64,000 bases of DNA from Promerops cafer (Eukaryota; Chordata; Aves; Passeriformes; Nectariniidae): NCBI GenBank assembly GCA_013398275.1, contig VZSE01006234.1, positions 1,524,932-1,588,931 on the forward strand, read 5' to 3'. Below, piece after piece: positions 1 to 13,489 of the stretch. A program made the position numbers and the translations under genes. The stretch's first letter is position 1. Every line of letters begins with the position of its first letter. The notes under the pieces were generated by a model, which saw only the letters and a list, made by a program, of their open reading frames with translations, had not been told where the DNA came from and searched no databases.

Positions 1-119
1 CACCTGTACTATGTGCCTAAAAGGTTTAATGCTCTCTTCTCCATTTGCAGTAACAAGCCCGTTCAATGGTGAAAATCTCTGAATGTTTGTGTCGTCAGAT
101 TAGTCTTAAATGATCTTCA

Positions 120-310
120 AGAAAATATTTTTCCTTTCCCATGACATCACAGCAAGGCAGTTCGCAGTGGGGCTGACGCTGCTGCTCCCAGAGTTTCCCA
201 GAGATTCAGAGCAGCAGCTGCTTCACTCTGTTTCCAGCAGAAGTGAAGCCAACTGCTCCTGCTGAAAGATGGTGGAGGTTCTACTGTCTCCTGAGAAGCC
301 CGATGTGAAG
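120..310 (+). promoter_or_regulatory. Weak candidate regulatory patch at the left edge
   Basis: The patch holds a CRE/AP-1-like TGACATCA (143-150), CTGACGCTG (173-181) and CAGCAGCTGCTT, an E-box with E-protein-like flanks (211-222), within about 80 bp. This is motif clustering only. It could equally be a distal first-exon promoter of GRAP2 or nothing. Confidence 0.15.
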
Positions 311-3158
311 TGATGAACGTTTTGAAAGGACCATTCTAACTGTGGGCAGTTCAGGTGTCTTGAAAGCGCCATTTGTAGCATCATCTGAAGGAATAAATCA
401 AACTCCGAGCATTTTTTTAAGGGAAATTTTTTAATAAAAAGTATTGTAAAGGTAAAGAAACCTTGAAAAAAATCTTCATGTATTGTCTACGCAAGATTTC
501 TGTGATCTTTAACTAGGATAAAAATCTGGATTAATTATTCCTTTATTGTGGCTATAAAAACAAATTAAAGATCATACCCAAATTGTCAAGTTTCTTAAAG
601 AGCCCATATTTAAGAATAATTTCACTTTGTAAATTTTTCATAAATAATTAATAGATTTGCGTGTAATGTCTCAGGAAATTCATTATGTGCCTGTACAGTT
701 AATGCTGTAATTCTTAATGTATGCTGTGCTTCTCATACATAGCAAAACCACTGAATTTGTATTTTAAGTTCAAAACTCCAGTCAGCTGAAGGTACACAGA
801 CAGGGCTAGTACCTCCATAGTACATACTAATTAATTTTTTTTTATTTTCTAACTAGTTTTCGACATTGTTCTGACTGTTCCCCTTGACTGTTGAAGTCAC
901 TGGAGCAAACAAGGTTGAAGCAAGCACAAGATGATATCTGTAGAAATTAATCATTCATTAATAACTGCAACTGTGGAATGGGTTTAGAAATACTTTCTTA
1001 AATCTCCAGGGCTTTTGAGGGTTAGTTCTTTAAGCATCCTGAGCTTTATTATTAATTAGTTCTTTTACAGAAAATCTTCAACTGACTTTCAGACATTGTT
1101 GACACTGGAGGCTCTGTACTCCTCGAGGTTTCATCTTCATTACCAAAAACAAGCAGTGTTTAATAGCCGAGTGATTTACTCCAGGTGTATTGCTGTGTAT
1201 GGAGTCTCAGGGAAAAAAAAGGCACGGGTGACTTCATGGCACCGTAGCTAGCTGTGGCCAATGCAATATGCCTCCTTGGAGGTGTACCTCTAACAGCTAG
1301 GTAATAATTCCATTGGGCATTTAATAAGCAGTAGTTGTCTTGATGTAAAAAAGAAAGTGGAAAAACAACTAACCAGATCAGTTCTTGAGATGCAGGCAAA
1401 GTCATAGCAGAAGAAAACCCAGGTCTCAGCAAGCTCTTTCTAAAGAGAGGGGTAAAGGCAGAGTGGGGAGTAGAAGGGAGGAAAGATCTAGGGCTTGTTT
1501 GGATGAGGAGCTCTCCCAGTGTTATCCCAGGGCAGTTGTTTCAGTACTCCAGAAAAAAAATCCTTTTTCTGGCTTGATTTCTTTCTCTTTGGTAGTGCTT
1601 TAAAGCTCCCCACATCCGCTTTTATTTTAAGTGTCTCACTGTAATAAGTCATCAGGGCACCACCCTCAACTGAAGGATCCTTTCGTCTCTACAACCAGCT
1701 AAACAGATTTTACTATTCCTTGCATACCATAACTTACAGAGAGGCTGGGAATGGTAGCACACTTGTAGCCACTGCTTTGTCTCTTCTAAGCACTTTGTGA
1801 TTTCAGCTGGTAATTTCGGGGAGATTTCTAAGGAAAACCTCAGTGCTTTAGGAGGTGGTTGACTCAAACAGAGTCAAGCCCTTTTCTCTGAGTCAATACT
1901 GGATGATGTGTCCGAGCACGTTTCTTGCACATGAGACCCACATCTGTAGGCTGATTGCCTGTGGTCATCAATTATCCTTCAGTTAATTGCATATGCCTAA
2001 AGGCATCTCGCCTTGATAACCCAGGCAGGTCAGTTTGGTTACAGCTTGCCTTCTGCATATCTGACATTTCAATTTTAATTGGGCAGTTGTTGCTTCTGCT
2101 CCTAACCTGCTGTGCACTGCTGAAAAGCACTAGAGGACGGATTTCATTGCTAGGTGAAGGGATAAATAGAGTCAGGGAAAGCAGCAGCCAAACTAGAGGT
2201 GCCCTCCAGGGTAAAACTGGGGTCAAAGGACACAGTTACCACATTTTAACAATCAGACTTACCATTCAGACTAACCCATACCAGGCATGTCCAGAGAAGT
2301 GTTATTTTCAGTGAGGCTGCAGGAAAAAACACCGGAGCTCATAATAGGGCTTCTTCATTAAAGTGCTGCGTAGTTTTAGCAAGCAAAGGCAAAGGAACAG
2401 CTGTAATTCTCTAAAACACACCAGGGAGAAGCTATACAGCAGAGTGTGGTCCGTGTCTAGTACTGCTGCATCCCCACCTCGATGGAGTCTATCAGGATAC
2501 CAGATACACAAAGTGAGTCTGAATATGATTCATGGTTTGTGAAATGCATTGGGAATCTCTTGGAATGAGCAGTGGTTATTTTCCTAATGAATTACTGCTG
2601 TTTTGAACAGTTTTGTTTGTACATTTAACTTTTTTTGCTTGAAACAGTTTTTAACTTCTGAGCAGAATGTTCTTTTGAAATGTTATTCTCCTTTTCAATC
2701 TAAATACTGGCATGATATTTTTAGGAAGTGGCTTTGAATGCATTCTGCTCTGCAATCTTGGATGCTTCATTGACTCAAGCTTCAGAAGGGCTGAGCATCT
2801 ACCGCTTTCCTTTCTAAACTGTAGAGATGAGCAAAGTCCAACCACCATCAGACACAGCAACCAAGAAAACAGTATTCCAAAATTCAGGGAACACTTTGTG
2901 GATATTTGTGGATTAGCTTCTTTTAGAAAGATGATCGCTTTATTAAGTACAATCGTTTTCGTAAAGCTAAACTAAAAAACAAGGCTTATCTGTCAAGACA
3001 AAAGAGACAGCCTACCGTAATCCAATATAGCAAGATATGCAGTAGTAATGAATCTGAACATAGTAGTCCTTAAATCTGAATGCAAGTAAAGTAGATACAA
3101 GTACAAGAAACTGATAGAGACCAGAGCAGAAAATGGAAGTGCGGTGAGCATAATAAGA

Positions 3159-3192
3159 TTTTGAATATTCTTTCGTTTTGAATATTCTTTCG
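3159..3192. repeat. 17-bp perfect tandem duplication
   Basis: TTTTGAATATTCTTTCG occurs twice head to tail (3159-3175 and 3176-3192). It is likely a recent replication-slippage event in non-coding DNA. Confidence 0.95.
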
Positions 3193-4219
3193 CAGAATTG
3201 CAGTGTTGATAAAGTTTTTAGATCTATTCAGTCTGGAAAAAATTCATCTCATTCATCATGGAAGTAATCACATTAATCCCTGTTTTGTTTGGTTAAATCT
3301 CCATGTAGCAGTGCATGGGCCTTTTTTAAGTTCTGTGACGAGTAATTTCTGCCACTGGCAGTTTTCTCACTGCACAGCCTGTGAGAAAAGCCTTGCCATG
3401 TTCAAAATGCATCTTGAAAGACAAGAGCTGCACAGTTCCTACAGTTTCTGGCTCTTAAAACCTTCTTCTGCAGACTTTCTAAGTATTTAGAAGAGGAACA
3501 CCTTGAAGGCTGTATGAGGTACATGATGTCGTGTTTTCCACTGTGCCTAGTAAAGTAACCATTTTTTTCCAGTTTGGAATTTTCCTCCTCTTTCCTCTTT
3601 TGCTTTATTTCCTGAATTTCATCTACAAATAATCATATTTTTGGAACTATGTAATGAGGATCTTCAGCACAGAGAACTCAGGAAATAATGATTGTTATAA
3701 TAGCCTCATTTTAGTGTGTGTTTTGATAATATGTGCTTTATTACTGGAGTCTAACACTGCAGTCAGTACCATCTTATGAATGCATATTGAAAGGAAATCT
3801 CAAATAATCTAATGCAGGTCTTCTACCTAAATGATTTCCATATGTCTTTAATCTAGGCATGTGTATGATTTATATCGTTGCCGGAATGAGACTTGTGTTT
3901 CATTAGAGTAGTCACTGTAGAAAGATGAGGTTACATCCTCATTTTGTGTGATTTCAAAATTAACCCTGCTGTGGGCAGGGGCTTGAACTGCAGGATCGCC
4001 ACAAATCTCTTTTAATCTACTTACTGTAGGATTCTACAGACAGCTCTGACCCATCGGTTTTTGTCACGGAGCAGCGTACGGAAAAAATGCCATTTGCTTC
4101 AAGTGGTTTGCCTTCTGGATAGGAAGGACAGAGAAAGGCTAAGGAGAAAAGATGTAACACAATAAGTAGTCCAACAGACTATATTAGACAGTTCAACAAA
4201 TAAGGTATCAATTCCCTGA

Positions 4220-4242
4220 TTTTTTTTTCTTTTTTTTTTTTC
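4220..4242. repeat. Poly(T) tract
   Basis: An almost uninterrupted T run with a single C. On the minus strand it would be a poly(A) tail, but no recognisable element body lies next to it. Confidence 0.85.
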
Positions 4243-7233
4243 TTGCTTTCAACTCTTTCTCGTGAGATGATCCTTAGATGACAACACTGATATCAGCAGA
4301 GTGTATTCTGGAGCATGTCTTGTAGGAACAACTGTGCATGATGTTTTATTGTGTTGTGGAAGAAATAGCTTATTTTCCTCCCCTCACAGACCATAATGTG
4401 ATGTTGAACATAACACCTGGCTTCTTTAAATATGCACACATCAGTTTCTCAGTCTTAGAACAAAATCAAGTTAAAACAATCATACTCTTATGCTTAAGTG
4501 AGCTGGTAGGACCAAAGCCAGTTCTCAGGGGATTTGTGAACTGGCTTGTAGATGTTGTAGATCATGTTGTGCCTCAGCCCAAATTACCTAAGTTATGGTA
4601 TCCTCAGCACATCTGGAGTTCTCACTGCTGCTCAAGACCCTCACGGGTTTTACAAAGGCCTTTGGTGTGGAGTCTCCCCTAACTGCATCACAAGTTCCAG
4701 TGATTGCTAGACCTTTTCCTCAAGAAAAGGTGCCTTGAAGTGGACTTACTAATAAAAATTGGATTTTCACGTCATTCCATTTTATCTTCTGTTTAAAGCC
4801 AATACAGGCACAGTGGGTAAATTGGAATTGCAATAATATGCCTGCAATTGCCAGCCAAACAAATCTAAGAGTACATTTTCTCTAAACTTTTTGAACTAGA
4901 ATACAATTCTAGTACTTAATGGGACATAATCTGCAACGACTTGGTCCAACATTTAGGCTTTCAGATAATGAAGCTTACAAGGCTTAATATGAATACAAAT
5001 GTCATGAATGTGCACTTTTGTTTTCATTAAAGCACTTTTACTTGGAGATTTAACTACCGCTCCTCAGTGGTTTGTATGCAAACTGTGTCATTGAGCAAAA
5101 ATGACTGAAACTGAGAGAGACAATGTCCATTCTGTATTCTCTCCCCAAGGTTAATTGAGTGTGCTATCAATAATTTGCAGAATAGTGGGGGAGCATCTAC
5201 AGTGGAATACTTTGAGAGGTTTCCATGTATTCTTTCCATGGAAATCTTTAAGTAGGCGATACACTGCTAATGATGTTTGACAAATGTATAAATTCCAGCT
5301 TCAGCTGACACCTGCTCATGCTCTTGGGTGCTCCTTGTCACCCACATGCACACAGCACACACACCTACCCTTCAAGTGTACACAGACCAGCTCGTTCAGA
5401 TTTGTATTTGCCAAAGAAAACACAACATACATCACTTGAAGTATGCTCATGGGACCTCTCTACTCCTCTCTTCAGGCATACTGCCAATGAACATCTTTCC
5501 TTTATATTCAGTTCCCTAGAGATAACACAGGTTCAAACATAATTTTTGCTGAGATGTGTTCAGGCTTGCATGTAGAATGCCTGCTCCTGTATGAAGGTAG
5601 AAGAGGCACTTCACATGATGCTGTGCTCACCCACTCATGCATGTAATTTCTCATTCTCACACACATGCAGTCTGCTCTGTTCCATGCATGTGTTGTAGCA
5701 AATAATTCAAATCTTTCTTCCCATCCTGCTTAATATGCAAATGTGGATAGCACATCAAGATTGGAAATAAATGTAGCAGAATGACTTCAGTCAACCCGAA
5801 ATGTCGAATGACTCATTCACAGACTTTGCACAGTGCTCCCTTTTTGCCACATGCAGTCTATTGAGTAGTCTGAAGGCTGTGTGGCTCCCTGCTGCAAAGC
5901 AGCAATTGATTACCTGCTCACTGAAGGACTGGGACCATGATTATTTTTGCAGGGTGTACAAGGGTTATGCAGAGAGGTTCCAATGAGCCCCCTTGCCATG
6001 ACGGTGCCCATGCTGTGGGAAGGGGAAATGTAGGATGTCAGACCTGATCTGCCTGTAAGGAACTTTTTGTGCTTAATTAGGTTTCAGTCTAAATGTTAGT
6101 TCAGTAACCAATATTCTTACATTATGATATGACCCATTTTTATTCCAGATAATAAGAATGCATTACAATTTGATATAATTCAATTTTGGATTAAGATAAA
6201 CAAGAATGAGTTGTACCTAATTCAGAGTAAAAATGTCTACATGTTAAATCATTCAGGAACTGCTTCTGCACTTTAACTTCAGAGGTATCATAATCCAAGT
6301 GAACTAAAAAATGCATTGACAAACATGAAATATGTTCCACACTTCTACTTAAAATGGTACAATCACTGTGCAGAGAAAACCCCAGGAATAGTAACAAGCT
6401 GGCATTCACACATCTTATAATGAGAAGAAAAGTTGGATTGACTGTTGCAGTTGCATCTTTATATGTATGAATTATTGTAATTGATTTCTTTTAAAACCCT
6501 TTCAGAACCATTCCCAAATGCAGATGCAAATGGGCTGACTTTAATTTATAGAAAGGAGGTTTTGTAGCACTTAGACCTTGTAAAAGAGGTTCTGTGTTTA
6601 AATGGAAGTTGAGCTGTGAAGACCCATTAAGCAGAAAAAATATAGTTAATACAAAAAAGAGGCTCCAAAGGCAAACATGCAAGTGGGGCCATTATGCAAT
6701 GAAGGTATCACAACTGTGCTCATTATACCACAACACAGATTCCACTAGCAGCATTTCAATTTCTCTGTCCCTACCTAAATGTGAGGCTTTGTACATATAT
6801 CAGTTTGTCAGTTCTTCTCAGAACAAAGGTGGCTGAGCTGTAATTATGTATAACATGTCCAAGATAAGAGGACCATGAAAACCAAGTAATTAGATTCCCC
6901 ATGTTTGTGTTTCCAACATCATAGCTACAAGTATGTTGAACTAGACTTTTTTTATTTCATTCTTTCATAAAAGCACAAGAGGAGAGGACAAATATAAAAA
7001 GGAAAAGAGGCAAGGCAAACTTCACCCCATAAATTTTTTGCAGTCAGATGAAATTTTGTACAAAAATGGGTTTATGTTTAAAGGGAAAAGGAAACTTTAC
7101 TTTTTCTTACTGAGCTAACTTTAAGGTAATTTTACCTCTGTGCAAAATCATATCTGTTGACACACAATCACACAATTTAATTTTAGTACTAGAGTTCCAG
7201 ATTTTGCACAGTTATCTGTGATGGTAGGACTAA

Positions 7234-7237
<4 letters not shown>

Positions 7238-7271
<34 letters not shown>

Positions 7272-7282
7272 ACAGACACACA
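7238..7282. repeat. (CA)n microsatellite
   Basis: About 22 CA dinucleotides, with two GA interruptions near the right end, lie in upstream non-coding DNA. They are likely length-polymorphic. Confidence 0.97.
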
Positions 7283-10200
7283 AAAATAGCAGTTCAGTCA
7301 CTGATCTTGCTCTTTTTCCCATTTTACACAGATTTTTATCAGCTGGCCTTATCAAAGAAACAGCAGTAGCTGATTGGAAACAGTATTTTGTACCCAGCTG
7401 TATATACTAGCAGATTTTCATGGCATTTTGTTCGCATATCCCACCCAAATGTATTGCTCTAATACAGAGTCCAATATAAGATAGAAACCTATTTTTTCTC
7501 GATTGGATTAATGCCTTAATGTAATGAATTCTCTAGGCTCTGCTATGCTCAGAAATAAAGACATCATATCTGTTGCATCTTCCATCTTTTACATAGAAAA
7601 GAGGAGTTTCATAAATGCTGTGGAAATGAACCAATGAGATAAGGTGAACTTGCTCCTATTTTAGCACAAATATTTACAGGTTTTTTCCCTAGATTTCCAT
7701 TTCACATTGCAAAGTGCCTGATTGCTCATAGACGAAGGGAATTTAACATTCACGTGCACATCCAGTGTGTATTCATATGCAGACCTGCATGAACACCAGA
7801 ATTCCTCAGCTCTTAGTTACAGTGCAAGAGCTCAGATTTACAGAACAGCATGTTCTATGGTTTTTGGAATCCTCTCTCTGACAATCAAAGCTGGAAATAA
7901 TTAAATCTTGAGTATTCTTTCCCATATTTTGAAACCCAAATACAAGGAAAGCACCTTAGAATATCTGTATCTAATTGTAGGTGAGTTTTATTGCCTGTGG
8001 TTGGTTGTTTTTAATCAAATCTGATAGTACCAGATTCTTGTTTCTGTTTTTACTCTTTTGCTTTGGAAGTGACTTTTGAAAAGTCCTCCCTGATTGCATA
8101 AATGTGTGAAATACATCATCACTCTTCATCCCAGTCTCTTCTATGATCAATTTGAGAAGTATAATTCTCCATCTGACTTGCAGCTAGCAGAATTCCCCAG
8201 AGCTGGTCACAGCTGGTGTGATTCAGAGAAGCTTTGAAGGTACTTGAAATTATACTGAAGACCAGTTTTAGGATAAGTAGTCATGGGATTTCACAGAGCC
8301 CAGACATGGCCTGATGCCCACTTGATCCCTCTTGACTACAGTCTTTTACTGGAAGTAGATCTCAGAGAATAAAGATTGTAAAGGGCTGCACCCACATAAA
8401 AGCAGGTGTATGTACATGTGCACAGATACCTGAACAAATTCAGAGGTATACATTTTGCTCTTTTTCTGCCCTGTATCCATTTATCCTTCAATGAACCTTC
8501 AACATCAGTGCAAATATGTTGGACGCAGGCAGTTCTTGGTATATTGATATGGTGTATTGATCACAGTGGTCTGTTGCAGCCCCAAATTTTATGAATTCAT
8601 GAAGTGCAAGCTCCACCCGTATGCAGAAGCAGATCTCTGGCTTGCATACACACAGGCACAGTGGGAACAGGCTTGGTTTTCTGATAACCACACACTTGCA
8701 GTGCACCATATATCAGTCAGTGCTGAAGTTTACCAAGAAAAGATGAGAAAAATTGAGAGGCAGTTAGCAAGATAAGGTATGAGGAGATTTAAAAGAAAGT
8801 AGCATAGAAGGAAGTGGCTACATTTTTCATACTTCAGTTGTTTGTCTGGAGGGCTTGAGAAGGAGCTGCTCGACAGTTGTGCTAAAAGAAACGATTCAAA
8901 GCAACTTCCCATCAGGCAGCATTCCTCAAGTGTCTGCTCTTAAGGAGCAGTCAGGGAAAATTCATTCTGTAGGAAGCAGTTAATGGGGCTGCATTACCGA
9001 CCCCTTATTGCTCTGTCTGATAGAGAGACAGCAGGTCCACTTTGGCAGCTCCAGAGCCCTGATCAGTTCAGATTAGTGGCCCGTCATCTGTCTGGCTTAA
9101 TCAGGCGTGTTTAGATATATTAATAATGATTACAGGGGTGTAGTGCAGGGAGGGGGAAGAAATAAAGAGTGAGATTACTTTTCTCTAGCTTCAAATGGAA
9201 GATTAACAAATCCCACTGAGTCCAAAGGTGCTCATCAAAGGAAAACTTAAATCCTGGAAAGGAGTGTTTTGTTGAACACTCCAGCACTGGATTCAAATCA
9301 CTGAAGTAGAGTCTCTTTTTCTTTCTCTCCCTTCTTTTCTCCATCTGCTCTCTTCACATGCGGCAAAGAAGAAAATCAGCAGCTCATGCAACCCACATTG
9401 ATTTGGCTTGATATCCCCTGCTTAGCTTATCTGTAACTCAAATTTTAAGTGTTATTTCAAAATTAGCCATCATCGCAATAGCCTAGACCTCTGAGTCCTG
9501 TGTTCTTGTTGTGTTTATCTTTCAGGGATGCACAGGTTACCATTGAAACAGCTTCTAGGACTTACTTTGGTACTCGTTAATGTTCAGAAGGGGGGATAGT
9601 AAATTGTAAAGACTGGGGAGACGTTCATTTTTGATCAGTAGCAGTGCCTCTGTGTTTGAAGATTAGAACACTGTAAAGAAAAATTAGCACAAAGTATTAT
9701 ATAGTGAGATGAGCCAAATTTGCTGCTGCTGTAACTTAATATAGTTCACAGATGATGATGGAGTTCAACTGATTAACACTTAAGAGTCTCTGAAAGAGAC
9801 CAGCAAAGAGAAGAAAGTTTTCTTAGACCTTACTCAGTGGTGAGGAAGATCAGAAACTAGTCCTGCTGGTGGAAGGCTCCAGAGCAGAGGTCAGGCTACA
9901 GGATCTATGGTCTTTTGTCTTGAGACACCGGCCCTTTTTTGCACTTAGATGAGATAAATGTAGGACAGGCTTTGAAAATGTGCTTTTATGAGGAATGTAT
10001 TCTGTTCATCTTGTTCTGTGGCCTCCAGCCTTCTTTGGGCTTGCAGATTCGTCCCGATTTCCAAGTTAAAAGTACAAATTGCTGTGCAGTGAACAGAGAC
10101 CTCCTTGACAGTGAGCTGGATCTTCTTTGGTCGCAACAGCCAATCCTTAGAAACCCAGTCCATGGGCCTAAGCTGGGAACTCTGACAGGGAACACTGAGG

Positions 10201-13200
10201 CACAGAGCAGGCACGCGTTGGCTGCGTGCCCTCAGAGCAGCTGGCAACACAGGGGCTGTAAGGCAGTTCTTCCTGTCTGGCCTCTTGGGCAGCAGTGCAG
10301 CCGCTAAAGAAAATCTGTGGGACTCCAGAAGAACTAGTTGGTAGTGGAGGAAAATAAGTCAAGCCTCCCTTTCTCTGTGGTAATCTACTCCTTCCTCCTC
10401 TGGTACCCCAGTCGGTTCTGTGACAGTCCAATTCTTGTGGTCTTGTAATCGCTATCAAAATTATAATCTTGGGATGTCACAAAACTGGCTCAGTGTAATC
10501 ACCACACAAATGCAGGAGGCAGAGAACCTGACTGGTTAGAATCAAGAAGCTGCTAGAGAGACACTAACAATTCAGTAGCAGGAATTATGAAGTATTGGAT
10601 AATACTCCAATTACTTTGGAGTAAGGGATGTAGAAGAAAAAGTTGGCAGGTTTGAAAGGATTTGATGAAAATATTAAATATCATCAAGTTTGCCAGTACT
10701 TCTTTAGGAAAGAAAGAGGAAAGTAGAGGATCATAGCCATAAACTTCCAAAGAAAAATCTCTCAGAAGTGCAGAGATGCTCCTCAGCTGAAATGGTAAGG
10801 GATATCTTTGGAGATCAGTTCGCAGAATGACGGGAAGCGTTGTATGAATTAAGTAGCAAATTAACACTGTTGTTCAGGATTAAAACCACATCTCCTTGCA
10901 ATAAATGGTGCTACATGGATGGGACCAGGCAGTTAAATCATACATTCTCCTGGTGGATACACAACCATAGAATTAGAACAGTACTCTTACAGGTAAAGCT
11001 TATTCCTGTAAGAGAATTGGCTTCACACCTTTAATTGAAATAATTGTACCACTTGTGAAAGCACAGTAGGCTGTAGTCACATCAGCTAAACTGAATGTTG
11101 TTTGTGAGGGTGATGGTGACAAGATTAGCACTAGAATAGCAATAGCTTTGCAACTGATGCTGATGACTGAGCTTTTTGAAAATCCTGGGATGTGATCAAA
11201 GAGGACTGTTGCAGGTGAGCAACAAGACACAGCTTTCAAGACTATTTTTGCTAACAGGAAACACAGCAAATTGGGAAAGAGTTCTTCCCAGATCAGTTCA
11301 TGGAGCTCTGCAGGGAAGCTTTTATAGCACTGCCACTTCTGTGCGCTCAGTCCTGAAAAAAATAACTGCCCACTAATGACCTGTCACTGTGGACAGCCTG
11401 AGCAGCTGTTTGCAGAGAGCAAAGCTGTGAGAGGATGAATTGCTCTGTGTGCAGCATATCTGAATGTGGGAACAGGAATAGATGGGAGATTGGGAAAGAC
11501 TAGACAGCTTCCATTCATAATGTTCAGCTTTATGTGGATTTACAGTCCTGGTGCTACCAATTCCACAGATGCTGAGTTATCACTTAAATTACTTACAACA
11601 ATTGAAATCTCCCTTGTTTCCACACTTTGACTTCTGCTTCCCTTGTTGATGGTGTTACTTTCTGGACGTGAACTAAGAACACAGGGAAGCAGTTTATCTT
11701 GAGGGTAACAAAACCTGGCCACTTAATTCTTCATATATTGTCAACTCAATTCAAAGAAGACAAAATATTTGATGTATATGTTTTGTTGGAAATTACCTTT
11801 TTTCCTTTTTCTTTGTTTTTTCATTTCCCTTTGGTTTTCTTTCTGGCTGCCTGCATGCTTCCCAGATAGAAACTAAAGTGAATAAAATGTCTTGCAAAAA
11901 GATTCTTCTCTTGAAATTTTCAGTTCAGCAAGAAATTACTAAGATTTTTGTGAGACAGCGTGTTCTTATGCAGCTTTCAGACATGTTTGCAGATGCATCT
12001 ATTTTGGGCCACTCAAAGCAGGTGTAAGTTTATCTGCATCAAGCTTTTTAAATCCAGGTCTTCTCAGACTGTATTATAGCTGTGGTTTGGCCATCCTGTC
12101 TGGATTGTGTCAGTAGTAGATAATGACAAAGAAGTCTGCAGCAGGTAGTTGTGGAATAACCTGTCTGCCTGGGCTGGGTTTTACCCAGGTGTCTAATAGA
12201 GATTGGTTAGAACACAGATGCATGGAGTCTGATGTCCTTCCCATTAGATTTGTTTCCATTACTTATGGCTGAAGTGTCTGGATGTTTCTTCATATTTTTC
12301 AACATAGCTGTGATGGATGTATTCTGCAAGGTGAAGAGGTTAATGTGTTACTGTAACTGTGACAGAGGAGGAATATATAGAAATGGAGAAGAAAGAAAAG
12401 AGAGTTATTTCTTATTCTACCCTATTTCCTATCCTTTCTCAGTGTTGGGAGCTTGCCGGTATTGAGTGTTTTGTTTATAGTATAGAAAGCCACATCTCTT
12501 ATGGCTTGACATTTAATAGATTTAATATTATAATGCAATAGTTCTGGATACATAACAAGAATCCATGCAGTGTTTTGTGACATTGTCAGGCAGCAAGCAT
12601 GACTGACAAGTCACCAGCAGCGTTCTTGCTGGGGGGCCCATTAGATCACATCGTGGTAGAAAACAGAGAAATTAGGTCATTCCAGCGTGTAACGTAATGC
12701 AATCTGTCATGCCATTCACAGACCACAAAAAAGCACAGAGCTTAAACCCAAGAAAACTGTGAGGATTGGTGTCCTACCTTTCTGTGCAGAAATTTGTATT
12801 TCTCATGTATTGATAGCCACACGTAAAACTTTTCACAACATGGCAAGAGTTAACCGCTGTACTCTTCCCTTAAGCCCCTGCCTTCTGAATCTGTATATTT
12901 TTTCAGCAAATATATTCAAGATAATACCATTCAGAGGGAGTTTTCATTGTATCTACCCCTGACGGGTCTGAATGCTTCAAAGTTTTCACACTACCCCTGT
13001 TTTAACTTACAGATATTCCAGTGAGATTACTGCCTCCCCAGAAGGCAGTGTGTGTGTGTAGGGACTACCACCTACCAGCCTGCTGCTGGACCAGTCCTCT
13101 TGGACTAGCACATTGTGGTGTTTTTTGGTGAAGTGCCACAGCTCCTAAGGATTAATTGGGTCAGGTTAAAGTTACTCACAATTCAGGATGCTGTACCCAG

Positions 13201-13489
13201 CAACAGCTGTTTGGGGAAGGAGAGTGAGAACAGGACAAGTACATATCACAGCTTCTTTCCCTATGGCCTCTCAGATTCTAACACTCTTGGAATGAACTCC
13301 TAGTGCTTATGTTATGAGAAATGATGGATAAATATTTCCTGTTTACCTTTTCCATGATTTTCATTATTTCCAACATTTTTTTGCATTTATCCCTCTGACA
13401 ACTTTTTTTAAGGGTGAAGGATTGCAGTCTTTGATTTGGTCCTTTCTTGTCCAGAAACTTCCCATTCCTTCAGTCATCTTTAGTTGCTT

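Larger units (their letters stand above)
1..13489. other. Non-coding upstream region, no gene recognised
   Basis: AT-rich DNA with only short, unrelated open frames (120 codons or fewer). None shows a recognisable domain, and no chain of frames has consistent splice sites. In human the 5' neighbour of GRAP2 is the divergent ENTHD1, but no ENTH-domain exon was seen on the minus strand. Apart from the CA repeat, the poly(T) tract, the 17-bp duplication and the weak left-edge patch, I see nothing to annotate. Confidence 0.6.

Noticed and set aside
4338..4682. 114-codon open frame upstream of GRAP2
   Set aside because: No family likeness was seen. The length is compatible with chance in AT-rich DNA over 20 kb.
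8938..9140. Stretch that looks like a conserved non-coding element, with TAAT-type motifs
   Set aside because: Conservation cannot be judged from one sequence, and the motifs are common in AT-rich DNA. It would need a multi-species alignment.
1..13489. Search for ENTHD1 exons on the minus strand
   Set aside because: In human ENTHD1 neighbours GRAP2 divergently, but no ENTH-domain peptide was found, so it probably lies outside the window.
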